Shown: in pieces, positions 1 to 9,308 of the stretch
How the letters are laid out: each line of letters begins with the position of its first letter
How positions within the stretch are numbered: position 1 is the first letter of the stretch
DNA from: Winogradskya humida
GTDB taxonomy: Bacteria; Actinomycetota; Actinomycetes; Mycobacteriales; Micromonosporaceae
Assembly (NCBI RefSeq): GCF_016862215.1
Contig: NZ_BOMN01000061.1
Span: 1 to 57,940, forward strand
DNA: 57,940 bases
Reading direction: 5' to 3'
Translations under genes and position numbers: made by a program
The notes under the pieces: model-generated
The model's database searches: none
Seen by the model: the letters and a program-made list of their open reading frames with translations, nothing else
What the model was told of the DNA's origin: nothing

Positions 1-32
1 CTGCCCTTCGCTGCGCTGACACGGCGCTCTGG

Positions 33-494
33 CTACCCTGCGAACACGATCGTTGGAGTGATGGTGATCGTGGAGTTGAGGGAGTTGGCGATGTAGCACT
101 CGTCGTGGCCCTGTTCGACCAGTTCGCGTACCAGACCCTCGTCTGTGCCTTCGGTGACCGTGATGGTCGGGTTGAGGGTGATCTGTTCGATGGAGGCCTT
201 GCGGAGGTCTTCGCTCAGGTAGCCGGTCGCGTCGTCGGTATAGGCGACCACGTCGAGGTGCTTGCGGGCGGCGAGCGACAGGAACGACAGCATCTGGCAC
301 GAGCTGGCGGCGAGGACGATGAGCTGTTCCGGGTTGAGCAGCGTGGCGTCGCCCTTGAAGTGCGGGTCGGCGCTGAGCTGCAAAGACGCTTCAGCGGGTG
401 CGGCCGTCGCGCTGTGGTTACGGGAGTAGGCGCGGTAGCCGACCCCGGTTGAGCCTTCCCACTCCAGCCGGGCGTGGTGCGCGAGTCGTTCCAT
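33..494 (-). CDS. OsmC family peroxiredoxin-like protein
   Basis: OsmC/Ohr-fold protein of 153 residues, the usual family length. Family members reduce organic hydroperoxides in the cytoplasm using two cysteines. Both are visible: Cys66 in the stretch LAASSCQML that follows NPEQL, and Cys133 in HDECYIANS. This spacing matches the OsmC/YhfA branch. There is no signal peptide. The ATG start gives the conserved family N-terminus, although no strong ribosome binding site precedes it. It stands alone, 75 nt beyond the end of the ABC transporter operon, which is on the same strand. The exact substrate cannot be read from sequence. Confidence 0.9.
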   Translation of the reverse strand: MERLAHHARLEWEGSTGVGYRAYSRNHSATAAPAEASLQLSADPHFKGDATLLNPEQLIVLAASSCQMLSFLSLAARKHLDVVAYTDDATGYLSEDLRKASIEQITLNPTITVTEGTDEGLVRELVEQGHDECYIANSLNSTITITPTIVFAG

Positions 495-569
495 CCCGCA
501 ACGATAAGCCCACGTCGGTGCGGCGCCGGCCGAAAGGTCAGCGGGCCGGAACCAGACGCCGGCCGGCGG

Positions 570-1220
570 TTAGCGGACCAGGACCGCGACGCCGTCGGCG
601 AGGTGGAGTTCGTGGTCGCAGGCGGCTGCGGCTTCCGGGTCGTGGGTGGCGAAGACGACGGCGGCGCCCCGGTCGGCCTCCGCGCGGAGGAGGTCGATCA
701 CCCGTTGGCGGTTTGCGGCGTCCAGCTCGCTGGTCACCTCGTCGGCCAGCAGGACGTCGCCACGCAGCGCGAGGCCGCGGGCGATCGCCGTACGTTGCTG
801 CTGGCCGCCGGAGAGCTCTTCGATGAGCTGGCCCGCCTGCCCGGAGAGGCCGAGTTTCTCCAATGACGTCGACGTGCCGCGGCGGGCCTCGGCCGGGGTG
901 CCGCCGGTCGCGATCATGGCCACCGCGATGTTCTCCTCGGCGGTGAGGATCGCGGCGAGCCCGTTGTCCTGCGGGATCAGGACGACGCCGAGCTTCACGC
1001 CCTGGTCGCGGTCCAGCAGCGGGTCCCCGTCGACGAGCACCCGGCCGGCCGCCGGGGGCAGCAGGCCGGCCATGGCCGAGAGCAGGGTGGTCTTGCCGGC
1101 GCCCGAGGTGCCGGTGACCGCGAGCAGCTCGCCGGGGCGGGCGGTGACCGTGACCCCGGTCAGCACCGGAACCCCGTCGCCGTAGGCCAGGTCGGCGCCC
1201 TCTACCGTCAACGTCCTCAC
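570..1220 (-). CDS. ABC transporter ATP-binding protein (MacB/LolD type)
   Basis: Nucleotide-binding subunit of 216 residues, the length typical of the LolD/MacB/FtsE class. Walker A is GTSGAGKTT at 37-45, the Q-loop glutamine is about 84, the signature LSGGQ is at 136-140, Walker B VLLADE at 156-161 and the switch histidine at 193. The reading frame stays open far upstream, but the GTG at 1220 is chosen because it follows GGAG at good spacing and overlaps the stop of the permease gene as GTGA. It is the last gene of a three-gene operon with two FtsX-type permeases, so it should power that membrane complex. Confidence 0.92.
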   Translation of the reverse strand: MRTLTVEGADLAYGDGVPVLTGVTVTARPGELLAVTGTSGAGKTTLLSAMAGLLPPAAGRVLVDGDPLLDRDQGVKLGVVLIPQDNGLAAILTAEENIAVAMIATGGTPAEARRGTSTSLEKLGLSGQAGQLIEELSGGQQQRTAIARGLALRGDVLLADEVTSELDAANRQRVIDLLRAEADRGAAVVFATHDPEAAAACDHELHLADGVAVLVR

Positions 1221-4200
1221 AGGACACTCCTTCGCAGATTCCGGCTCGTCAGGGTCGCCACCCCGCCGAGCACGACCAGGATCGCGAGCGCGACCAGGGC
1301 GATCACCCACGCGCGCGGCCAGATCGGCAGCGGCAGCGGGGGCGGCTCCAGCCCGGCGAGGGGCAGGGCCCAGCCGGTCAGTCCATAGCCTGCCAGCCCG
1401 GTCCCGGTCCCGGCGATAACCGCGATCAAAACCATCATGGGGTACGCCCAGAGCGTCGCCCGTCCCGCCGACCTGCGATCGAGCCCCTGGGTACGCAGCG
1501 CCGAGAGATCCTCCACGCGGCGCGCCCGGTCGACGACGGCGGCGAGCACCAGTGCGCCGGCACCGAGCACGATCGCGAGGCAGCCGGCGAGAACGTAGAA
1601 CCACAGGGCCAGCGCCGGCCCCTGGTTGTCGAGCTGGTCGCGGGCCACCGTCGCGCGGATGTCGCCGGTGATCACGAGCCCCTGCGCGGCGAGGCGGTCG
1701 AGCACGTCGGCGGGAGCCGTGGCGGAGAGCCACACCTCGGCGTCGGTCGCCATGCCGGACTGGGTGGCGGCGCGGTCGGCGTACTCGAGGTCGACGAGGG
1801 TGGCGCGCTGGCCGAGCCGGGGCACCGCCGGGATCTCCGCGACCCGGTCCACCGCCAGGGTGCGCCCGTCGAGGCCGGTGATGACGTCGGCGGGGCGGCC
1901 GGAGGAGACGATGGGCATCGGGTCGGGGGCGTCCACCGGCTGGATCCAGGCTCCGCTCGTGCCCATGCCGCTCGGGGCGTCGATGTCCACACCCAGGGCG
2001 CCGTCGTCCGCGGTGAGCTTGCCGTAGTTGGACATACGCCACTGCGCGGGATCGCCGAGGCGTTCCGCGCTGACCGCCGGGACGACCGGGTTGATGCTGC
2101 CCAGGGACGTGATCCGCAGGTGGGCGGCGACGCCGGACGTGGCGTCGGTGGAGTTGACCTGCACACCGTCGACGCGGCAACCCTGAGCGCAGGCGGCGAC
2201 GCGCTGGGCGTACTCGTTGGAGCCGTTGCCCAGCTGGGTGAGCGAGATCCGGGCGGACCCGCGGCCGGTGATCGAGCTGACCGCGAGGGTGAGGTTCAGC
2301 GGGATCGTGGCGCGGGCGCCGCTGATCTCGAACGAGATGTTGACGTCCTGACCCCTGATGATCACGGCTTCGGGTGCCTTCGGGTGCAGCAGCGCGCCCA
2401 CGTCGGCGGCGGACGGCCCGCTGCCTGGCCAGTTCGCGACCGCTCCCAGCCGGGGTGCGTCGACGGCCAGGCCGGCCGGTTCGCCGGGGGCGTTGCCGGG
2501 CGTACGCGCGACCGCCATGGCGAACATGCCGTGGGGGTCGACGGTGCGCACCGCGGTCATCAGCTGCGACGGCGTCACCGGCTGGACCGAGACCGCGCGG
2601 GCGGCACCGGTGCCGAGCTCCGCGGCCACTTCCCGGTCGCGGGTGCCCGAGTCGACCGCGCAGAACGCGAAGACCGTCACCGCGACTGCCGCGATGAGCA
2701 GCGAGAACAGCCCCGTGGCCCCGGGGCGCCGGGCGAGCTGCAGACCGGCCAGCGCCACGCCGACGCGGCCGTTGCGCAGCGCCCGGGAGGCGATCCGCGC
2801 GACGAGCGGCAGCAGCGCACGGGCCACCACCAGCGCGACGGCGAAGATGATGAGTGCGGGCGCGAACAGCCCCGCCCCGGTCGGATCGCCGCCGGAGACC
2901 GCGAGCTGGACGCCGGTGACGACGGCCAGCAGGATCGCGGCGGCCTCGAGCACCGGTGGGCGCCGGCCCGTGCCGGGCACCCGGCGCAGCAGCGCGGCGA
3001 CCTGCGCGAAGAGCTGACGCCGCTGGGCGAGCAGCGCGGCGAGGACGGCCGCGACGGCGGCGAGCGGCGCGTAGATCAGGGAGGCGAACCCCGCCGCGGC
3101 GCCGACACCGGGGAACAGCGTGGCGGCCATGAGGTTCACGAGGAGTTGCCCGGCCACGCAGCCGAGCACCGAACCGGCCACGATGGCGATCAGGTTCTCG
3201 CCGGTGGTCAGCCACCAGCGCTCGTACCAGCGGACGCCGCGCAGGGCGACCACGGCGAGTTCGGGGCGGCGGCCCTCGGCGCCGTACCCGGCGGCCAGGA
3301 AGATGACGAAGCAGGAGAGCACGATCAGCGGGACCGCGATGACCGGGACGATCTGGCGGGCGGCGGCCCGGCCGGAGTCGATGCGGTCGAGCAGGTCCGG
3401 CAGGCCGGTGCGCACCTCGACCGTGGTGTTCAGCTTGCCGGTCAGGTCGGTCAGGTCGCCGAGGGCCGCGCGCAGCCCGTCCAGCTTGTCCACGTCGAGG
3501 GCGCCCGGTCCGGCGGTGCTGTCGACCGACTTCACCGTCGCCCCGTGGTCCATCGTGTTCAGCGTGGCGAAACCGACGAACAGCGGCTCACCGGGCCGGT
3601 CCCCGGTGTCGGCGGAGAAGTAGCCGTGCGCTCCCCAGTAGGCCGCGTCCGGATCCGGCACGGTGTAGGTGCCGGCCACCGTGATCCGCTTCTCGGCGCC
3701 GTCGGCCACGAAGATGGGGGTACGCGGGTCCGTGCTGAAATGCGCGTACGCCAGCGTGATCGTGTCACCCGGCGCGAGCTCCAGCCGTTTCGCGGTCTGC
3801 TCGCCGAGCACCGCGTCGCCCTCGCCGACCAGGCACCGGCCGCTCACCAGGGTCAGGTGCGCGCAGACGTCCTGCCGGAAAACGAACCGCGTGCGGTTGG
3901 CCGGGTCCGGTTCGATCCCGACGGCCGGGTATTCCGACGCGTACACGCCGGTGAACCCGGGCAGCGAGGCCAGCACCGGGCCGAGCGTGGTGAAGCCGAG
4001 CCCGTTGCCCTCGGCGGCCTGCGGGTCGTTGCGGTCGTCCTCGGACTTGCTGAGGGCGAGCCCGCGCTCGACCGGGGTGGCGGTGGCGACCTGCCCGGCG
4101 GCAACCGCGCGATCGGCGGCCCGCAGGTAGGCCGGGGCGGCGACCGACGCCGCGACGGCCAGCAGCGACAGCAGCGCGAGGGCGACCGCCTGCCCGCGGC

Positions 4201-4234
4201 GGATCCAGAGCATCGCGAGAACCAGGGTGGTCAT
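1217..4234 (-). CDS. FtsX-like ABC permease (second of pair)
   Basis: Very large permease of 1005 residues. A first membrane segment near residues 12-35 is followed by a large extracytoplasmic domain to about 290. A central group of hydrophobic helices lies at about 295-510, then a second large external domain. Three more helices end the protein (about 880-990). This duplicated layout is typical of the MacB/FtsX permeases of actinobacteria, which mostly export lipids or peptides or act mechanically on the cell wall. The start overlaps the upstream permease stop (ATGA) and the end overlaps the ATPase start (GTGA), so all three genes should be translated together. The substrate is unknown. Confidence 0.88.
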   Translation of the reverse strand: MTTLVLAMLWIRRGQAVALALLSLLAVAASVAAPAYLRAADRAVAAGQVATATPVERGLALSKSEDDRNDPQAAEGNGLGFTTLGPVLASLPGFTGVYASEYPAVGIEPDPANRTRFVFRQDVCAHLTLVSGRCLVGEGDAVLGEQTAKRLELAPGDTITLAYAHFSTDPRTPIFVADGAEKRITVAGTYTVPDPDAAYWGAHGYFSADTGDRPGEPLFVGFATLNTMDHGATVKSVDSTAGPGALDVDKLDGLRAALGDLTDLTGKLNTTVEVRTGLPDLLDRIDSGRAAARQIVPVIAVPLIVLSCFVIFLAAGYGAEGRRPELAVVALRGVRWYERWWLTTGENLIAIVAGSVLGCVAGQLLVNLMAATLFPGVGAAAGFASLIYAPLAAVAAVLAALLAQRRQLFAQVAALLRRVPGTGRRPPVLEAAAILLAVVTGVQLAVSGGDPTGAGLFAPALIIFAVALVVARALLPLVARIASRALRNGRVGVALAGLQLARRPGATGLFSLLIAAVAVTVFAFCAVDSGTRDREVAAELGTGAARAVSVQPVTPSQLMTAVRTVDPHGMFAMAVARTPGNAPGEPAGLAVDAPRLGAVANWPGSGPSAADVGALLHPKAPEAVIIRGQDVNISFEISGARATIPLNLTLAVSSITGRGSARISLTQLGNGSNEYAQRVAACAQGCRVDGVQVNSTDATSGVAAHLRITSLGSINPVVPAVSAERLGDPAQWRMSNYGKLTADDGALGVDIDAPSGMGTSGAWIQPVDAPDPMPIVSSGRPADVITGLDGRTLAVDRVAEIPAVPRLGQRATLVDLEYADRAATQSGMATDAEVWLSATAPADVLDRLAAQGLVITGDIRATVARDQLDNQGPALALWFYVLAGCLAIVLGAGALVLAAVVDRARRVEDLSALRTQGLDRRSAGRATLWAYPMMVLIAVIAGTGTGLAGYGLTGWALPLAGLEPPPLPLPIWPRAWVIALVALAILVVLGGVATLTSRNLRRSVL

Positions 4235-7200
4235 CGGTCGGCTCCCCGCTCACGCAGGGCGCGCCGGCCTCGGTTGCCCTGGCGCCGGCCCTGTTCACGC
4301 AGGCCGCGGGCGAGGGGGAGCAGCGCGAGCCGGCCGGTGACGCCGAGCACGACGAGGGTCGCCAGGCCGGTCAGGGTCAGGGCGGCGGCGCCCAGCGGTG
4401 ATGGTGGCGGCACGATGTCCCAGCTGTCGGTGAACACGAACCCGGTGGACCCGGCGATCCGGCCGGCTGTCGCGGCGGCGAGCACTCCGGCCAGCACGCC
4501 GGCGACCACGAGCACCGTTCCGGCCGCGTAGCCGATGCTCACGGCAGCGCGTACGGTCAGGCCCTGAACTCGCAACGCACGCAGCTGTTCCAAATGGGAT
4601 CTGCGGTCGGCGGCGGTCGCGACAGCGACGGCCGCGGCAGCGAGCAGGACCCCGATCACGGCCGCGAAGAGCGCGAACGCCGCGGCCCGCGCGGAACCCT
4701 GCTCGTCGAGCCGGTCGGCACGCGCGGAAACCGAGTCGTCGCCCACGATCGTCAGCCCGGCCTTTCTCAGCGCGGGCAGCAGCGACTCGGGCGCGTCCTG
4801 CGCGAGCCACACCTGCATGGCGCCGCCCTGATCAGCGTCGGCGGCCACCCGCCGGGCCGCGTCGATGTCCATCAGTACGCCCGACCGCCCGACCCCGGGC
4901 AGCGCCGGAGCCGTCCCCACGACCCGGGCGGTCACCGCGGAGACGCCGACCGAATACAGCAGCGCGTCGCTGAACTGCCAGTCGGTCGGCGGTGTCCCGG
5001 CCAGCAGCACGGGCAACGGCAGCGTCGAGTCGGCGGCGTAGACCCGGGTGCCGACGTTCGCCGCGCCGCTCAGGTTGGGGTTCATCGCCAGGGTCAGGGC
5101 ACCGGGTCGCGCGGTGATCTCCATGGCCGCCCCGACGAGATCCGCCCGCCACCGGGAGATGTCGCCGAGCGTCGTCTCGTCCAGCACTGTCCGCTCGGGG
5201 TTGCGCTGGCTGAGGCCGGTGACGGTCACCTTGGCGCCGGTGGGCATGCCCTGCGCGGCGGACAGCTCCCAGAGGACCAGCCGGCACCCGGGCGCGGTGG
5301 TGCAGCCACCGCCGAGACGCGCGCTGACCGTGTGGGTGCCCTTGGTCAGCGGGCCGAAGACGGCGCTCGCGATCAGGCCGGTGGCCTCGTTCTGCACGAC
5401 GGCCGAGACCGTGACCGGTGCCGGGCCGTCGCTGCGGACCCGCAGGTCGAGCCGGTCGCCGGTGATCGGCACCGGTTCGCGCTCCGGGGTGGCCCGCGCC
5501 AGCGTGGCGGGATCGCCGTATTCGGGGCGCCAGTTCGCGACGGCGGCGAGGCGGGAGCTGTCGACCGCCAGCACCGGCGGAACCTTGCCCAGGTCGGCGA
5601 CGACGGCCATGGCGTTGTGCCCGTCCGGGTCGGCGGTGCGGACGGCGTGCTCCAGAGTGGTCCGGTTGGGTGCCTCGACGGTCAGCACCCGCGCGGCGCC
5701 CAGCTCCACCTCGGCGCGCTCGGTGCGGGCGGTCTGCCCCGCCCACCAGATGCCGGCGGTGGTGGCGAGGATGGCAACGGCGACGGTGACCAGCGTGAAG
5801 ACCCGGTCGGTGCCGGGCTGCCGGGACACCCGCGCGGCGGTCAGACCCAGCCGCAGCCGCCCGGTACGCAGCGCCGCGGCCCCGGTCCGGTCGGCGATCC
5901 GGCCGAGCAGGCGCGCCAGGAGCAGGGCCAGCGCCAGCGCCACGAGAGCCGGCGCGACCAGGGCGAGCCCGCGATCCGCGGCGCCCGCGTGGGCCTGGTA
6001 GACGGCGGCGACCGCGACGCCGACCAGCACCAGGTCGAGCAGGTCGGCACGCCATCCGCGGTGGGCCGGTTGCACCCGGCGCAGCAGCGTCGCGACCGGC
6101 AGCCGCAGCACGGCGAACTCCACGGCGATGAGCACCAGCAGCCCGCCGAGGAGCACTACCAGCGCCGCCGCCGCGCAGAGCAGCAGTGCCGTGTTCCGGT
6201 CGGAGGCCTCCTTGACCGGGCCGGCCAGTCCCCACGCCGCGAGCAGGCCCAGCGGGGAGCCGAGCAGCACCCCCGCGGCCACCGGGACGAGATGCTGGCC
6301 GAACGCGAGGCCGAACATGCCCCGGCGGGTGCTGCCCCGCAGCTTCAGCAGGGCGGCGTCGCCCCGCCGCTCCCGGCCGGTGTAGCGCCCGGCGAGTCCG
6401 ATGGCGAACCAGCTCAGCACCAGCACCTGACCGAGCGCCACCAGCACGCCGTCGCGGACCAGGTCGCGGTCGCGCGCGATGGTCGTCAGCAGCGGCCCGG
6501 TCGGGATCACGAGGCGCAGGTCGGCGTCGTCGAACGCCTGCCCGGCCCGGTTCAGCGCGCCGATCAGGTCGTAACCGCCGTCGCCGCGGATCAGCGCCGC
6601 GGGCAGGCCGACGTCGTACGTGAGCGTGGGGTCCATCAGGATCGGATCGCTGAACGTGTCCAGCGGGGTGAACGCCGGCGGCAGGCCGTCGTCGGCGCGG
6701 TAGAGCTTGTTGCTCCAGTACTCCCCGGCCGGATCGGTGGTGCTGTAACGGCCGACGACGCGCATCTCGATCGGATCGGAGATCTCCGTGGCGCCGATCT
6801 TCAGGGTGCTCCCGACGTCCAGGCCGAGCCGCTGGGCCGAATCCAGGCTGATCGCCACGTCCCCGGCGCGCGCAGGGCACTCGCCGACCAGCTGGACGTG
6901 GTCGCAGAACCCGTCGCGGTAGGCCAGCGCCATCGAGACGCGGGAAGCACCGGCGAACGCCGTCCGGGACAGCGTCATGCCGAGCACGGGCTGCAGGTCG
7001 GGCAGGGGCAGCAGGCGCCGGACGGAGCTCGCGAACGCGTCGAGGCCCTGGCGCGGGTCCTCCGCCACCTTCGACGACTGGCGTACGGAGATCACGTGCT
7101 CCCCCGCCGGGGCGTTGGCCACATCGGAGGCGGCGGCGCGGCTCGCGGCGGCTACGGCGTACCACGGCCCGGCGACCGCGACGGCGGCCGCAAGGGCGGT

Positions 7201-7266
7201 GAGGATGAGCACGGTCAACGCCTGCGCGGCCCGTGCGCGGACCGCACCGAGCACCAAACCGATCAT
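4231..7266 (-). CDS. FtsX-like ABC permease (first of pair)
   Basis: Permease of 1011 residues with the same plan as its downstream partner: an N-terminal membrane helix at about 10-35, a large external domain, a cluster of helices in the middle, another external domain and C-terminal helices. The two proteins are of equal size and probably paralogous, forming a heterodimeric permease with the ATPase at the end of the operon. The ATG at 7266 follows a GGGGGAG ribosome binding site. It is the first gene of the operon, and only 46 nt separate it from the end of the corA-like gene on the same strand. No substrate-binding protein is nearby, which fits an exporter or mechanotransmission system. 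Confidence 0.88.
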   Translation of the reverse strand: MIGLVLGAVRARAAQALTVLILTALAAAVAVAGPWYAVAAASRAAASDVANAPAGEHVISVRQSSKVAEDPRQGLDAFASSVRRLLPLPDLQPVLGMTLSRTAFAGASRVSMALAYRDGFCDHVQLVGECPARAGDVAISLDSAQRLGLDVGSTLKIGATEISDPIEMRVVGRYSTTDPAGEYWSNKLYRADDGLPPAFTPLDTFSDPILMDPTLTYDVGLPAALIRGDGGYDLIGALNRAGQAFDDADLRLVIPTGPLLTTIARDRDLVRDGVLVALGQVLVLSWFAIGLAGRYTGRERRGDAALLKLRGSTRRGMFGLAFGQHLVPVAAGVLLGSPLGLLAAWGLAGPVKEASDRNTALLLCAAAALVVLLGGLLVLIAVEFAVLRLPVATLLRRVQPAHRGWRADLLDLVLVGVAVAAVYQAHAGAADRGLALVAPALVALALALLLARLLGRIADRTGAAALRTGRLRLGLTAARVSRQPGTDRVFTLVTVAVAILATTAGIWWAGQTARTERAEVELGAARVLTVEAPNRTTLEHAVRTADPDGHNAMAVVADLGKVPPVLAVDSSRLAAVANWRPEYGDPATLARATPEREPVPITGDRLDLRVRSDGPAPVTVSAVVQNEATGLIASAVFGPLTKGTHTVSARLGGGCTTAPGCRLVLWELSAAQGMPTGAKVTVTGLSQRNPERTVLDETTLGDISRWRADLVGAAMEITARPGALTLAMNPNLSGAANVGTRVYAADSTLPLPVLLAGTPPTDWQFSDALLYSVGVSAVTARVVGTAPALPGVGRSGVLMDIDAARRVAADADQGGAMQVWLAQDAPESLLPALRKAGLTIVGDDSVSARADRLDEQGSARAAAFALFAAVIGVLLAAAAVAVATAADRRSHLEQLRALRVQGLTVRAAVSIGYAAGTVLVVAGVLAGVLAAATAGRIAGSTGFVFTDSWDIVPPPSPLGAAALTLTGLATLVVLGVTGRLALLPLARGLREQGRRQGNRGRRALRERGADR

Positions 7267-7312
7267 GTCGCTCCCCCGCCCGGCCGAAGATCCCCGGGCA
7301 GGGTACGCGAGA

Positions 7313-8320
7313 TCACAACCAGCCGCGCCGTTTCAGATAGAGATAGAGCGAACCGCCGGACACCGCGATCAGAAACACGCTGGCCACGAAGCCGGAAACC
7401 TTCTCGTAACCCCAGAACGGCACGTTCTGGCCGAACCACCCGGTGAGCGCCGTCGGCACGGCGATGATCGCGGCCCACGCGGCGAGCTTGCGGGTGATGT
7501 CGTTCAGGGCGTTGCTCTGCTCGTTGAGGTCGGCGTCGAGCAGCCCGATGATCCGGTCCCGGGACGCGTCGAGGGTCTCGGTCGCGCGCCGGGCGTGGTC
7601 GTCCACGTCGCGGTAGTAGGGCTTCAACCGGTCGTCGACGAGCCCGACCTCGAGCCGCAGCACGTCCTCGATCAGCGCGGGCATCGGTGCGACCGGGCGG
7701 CGCAGGTGGGCGAGGGCCTTGCGGAGGCCGAAGCCGTACATCCGGACCGGGCGCGGGGCGCCGCCGACCTCCAGGATCGCGTCCTCGGTCTTGTCCATCG
7801 CCTCGTCCAGCGCGCGGGCCGCGGCGAACTGCCCGTCGACCACCACGTCGAGCAGGCCGTAGACGAGGAACGCGACGCCGCTGTTCTTCGCCAGCTCGGG
7901 GTCGGCGTCCCAGCGCTTCAGCACGCCGGTGATGTCGACGTCGGATTTGCGTACGGTGATCAGCGCCCGATCGGTGATGAACGAGCTGATCTCCCACTTG
8001 TCCATCGTCGGGACGGGGCCGTCGGTGGTGACCTGGACGGCGTACACGTTCATGAAGAGGTGGTTGCTGTACCTGTCGAGCTTGGGCCGCTGATGGTCGT
8101 GCACGGCGTCCTCGACGGCGAGCGGGTGCAGGGCGAAGGCCGGGGCGATCGCCTGCAGGTCGGCCTCGTCGGGGTCGAGCAGGTCCATCCAGAGCACCGC
8201 GTCGGGGTGCTCGTCGAGCCTCTTCGCCGCCTCGACGGCACCGAAGCCCTCGGCCACGACACGGCCGCCCTCGTACAGCCGCGTCGTGACCGGGCACTTC
8301 GGCAATGCTGGTTCTGTCAC
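7313..8320 (-). CDS. corA: CorA family divalent cation transporter
   Basis: Protein of 335 residues with the CorA plan: a soluble N-terminal domain with long charged helices, then two C-terminal membrane helices at about 275-296 and 309-328 and a basic tail ending KRRGWL. The pore-loop signature normally read as GMN is GQN here (297-299, in WFGQNVPFW). CorA transports Mg2+, Co2+ or Ni2+. The GTG at 8320 is the first credible start, and the ribosome binding site is weak. It lies 32 nt after the alginate lyase stop on the same strand, so read-through is possible. The symbol names the family only. Confidence 0.85.
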   Translation of the reverse strand: MTEPALPKCPVTTRLYEGGRVVAEGFGAVEAAKRLDEHPDAVLWMDLLDPDEADLQAIAPAFALHPLAVEDAVHDHQRPKLDRYSNHLFMNVYAVQVTTDGPVPTMDKWEISSFITDRALITVRKSDVDITGVLKRWDADPELAKNSGVAFLVYGLLDVVVDGQFAAARALDEAMDKTEDAILEVGGAPRPVRMYGFGLRKALAHLRRPVAPMPALIEDVLRLEVGLVDDRLKPYYRDVDDHARRATETLDASRDRIIGLLDADLNEQSNALNDITRKLAAWAAIIAVPTALTGWFGQNVPFWGYEKVSGFVASVFLIAVSGGSLYLYLKRRGWL

Positions 8321-8352
8321 AGGTGGGAGCCTATGCGGGCCCCCACCCGCGA

Positions 8353-9150
8353 TCAGCTGTGGGAGACGGTCAGGGTGTAGAACTTGACCTTCGCACCGTT
8401 GGAGGTGCTCTCCGACGAGCTCTGGTTGTACGAGCCTGCCTTGAAGTACTGCTTGTACGGGTTGAACGACGACGGGATCGTGTACGTCGTCTTCGACCCG
8501 TTGACCGTCAGGTTGATCTTGTTGCCGGTCACGTTGATGACGTAGTTCCACCGGGTGCCGAGCGGGACGTTGCCGACGAGGTGCAGCGTCTGGCCGCCGT
8601 CGGGCGAGTTCTCCGTACCGATGTAGATGTCGCCGTTGGGCCGGTAGTAGAGCTCCAGCAGCGGCTTGGTCGACGAGCCGCCGGAGCCCAGGTGCACCTG
8701 GCCGACGGCGACGTTCTTGGTCACCGACACGATCCGTAGGTTCGCGGTGAGCGTGTGGTTGCCGGACAGCGGCCAGTCCGCGGCGCTGCCGTTGGAGTTC
8801 ATCTCCCGCAGCTCGGAGCGCGCGTAGTTGGAGTTGGGCGTGGTGACGCCCTTCTCCGGCGCCCAGAACGTCATCGAGCCGTCGTTCTTGTCGGTCCAGA
8901 AGTACGCCGGGTTGCTGTACCCGCTCGCGCCCTTGAGCTGCGCCGGCGCGATCGTGGTGGGGGAACCGGGCGAGCCGATCGGCAGCTGCAGCGACCAGAC
9001 CGAGAGGTTGAAGTTGCCGCCGGGCGCGACGGCGGGGTCGAGCGCCGCCGCGGCGGTCGTGGCCGCTCCGGCGTTCGTGATGCCGAGGACACCGAGGGTG
9101 CCTACTACGGCGGTGGAGGTGGCGATGGCGAGGAGTCGTCGTCGATTCAT
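8353..9150 (-). CDS. Secreted polysaccharide lyase family 7 (alginate lyase)
   Basis: Enzyme of 265 residues with a secretion signal (MNRRRLL followed by a hydrophobic stretch, AxA cleavage near 28-30). All three PL7 signatures are present: RSELRE at 111-116, QVH at 151-153 and YFKAGSYNQ at 235-243. PL7 enzymes cleave alginate by beta-elimination. In the family QIH is associated with guluronate-containing blocks and QVH more often with mannuronate, so mannuronate preference is an inference. The ATG is preceded by GGAAGG. A TTGACA-type promoter can be placed upstream. Alginate is an unusual substrate for a soil actinobacterium, although acetylated bacterial alginates occur in soil. Confidence 0.93.
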   Translation of the reverse strand: MNRRRLLAIATSTAVVGTLGVLGITNAGAATTAAAALDPAVAPGGNFNLSVWSLQLPIGSPGSPTTIAPAQLKGASGYSNPAYFWTDKNDGSMTFWAPEKGVTTPNSNYARSELREMNSNGSAADWPLSGNHTLTANLRIVSVTKNVAVGQVHLGSGGSSTKPLLELYYRPNGDIYIGTENSPDGGQTLHLVGNVPLGTRWNYVINVTGNKINLTVNGSKTTYTIPSSFNPYKQYFKAGSYNQSSSESTSNGAKVKFYTLTVSHS

Positions 9151-9230
9151 GCCGGGCCTTCCGTGGCTCTGGGGATGCGCCGCTCCGGGCCGGCGGTGGG
9201 GGTCCGTCCCGAATTGGCAAGGCAGCTAAC

Positions 9231-9259
9231 AATTAACTCGTCTTACTTAAAGCTGTCAA
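9231..9259 (-). promoter_or_regulatory. Candidate sigma-70 type promoter for the PL7 gene
   Basis: Read on the minus strand, a perfect TTGACA (9259-9254) is followed after 17 nt by TTAATT (9236-9231), about 80 nt before the alginate lyase start. The local AT content is high for this genome. Assigned by eye only. Confidence 0.4.
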
Positions 9260-9276
9260 CTGTCGGCTATCGTGGT

Positions 9277-9294
9277 CACTTCAAGCTTCAAGTG
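9277..9294. promoter_or_regulatory. Candidate MarR-type operator before the dioxygenase gene
   Basis: The 18-mer CACTTCAAGCTTCAAGTG is a palindrome with two symmetric mismatches, and also a direct repeat of CTTCAAG. It ends 14 nt before the ATG of the DODA-type dioxygenase and overlaps the expected promoter/leader. Similar TTCAAG/CTTGAA palindromes are common targets of MarR/DUF24-type redox regulators. No regulator gene is adjacent. Confidence 0.4.
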
Positions 9295-9308
9295 TCAGGA
9301 GCCCGGTG

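Noticed and set aside
7267..7312. Mg2+ riboswitch or leader control for the CorA-like gene
   Set aside because: The gene has only about 32 nt between it and the preceding alginate lyase, too short for a known Mg2+ sensor, and no matching structure was seen.
2120..7446. Very long plus-strand open frames opposite the FtsX permeases
   Set aside because: They are antisense shadows rich in Arg, Gly, Asp and Gln; the minus-strand frames have membrane helices and operon overlaps.
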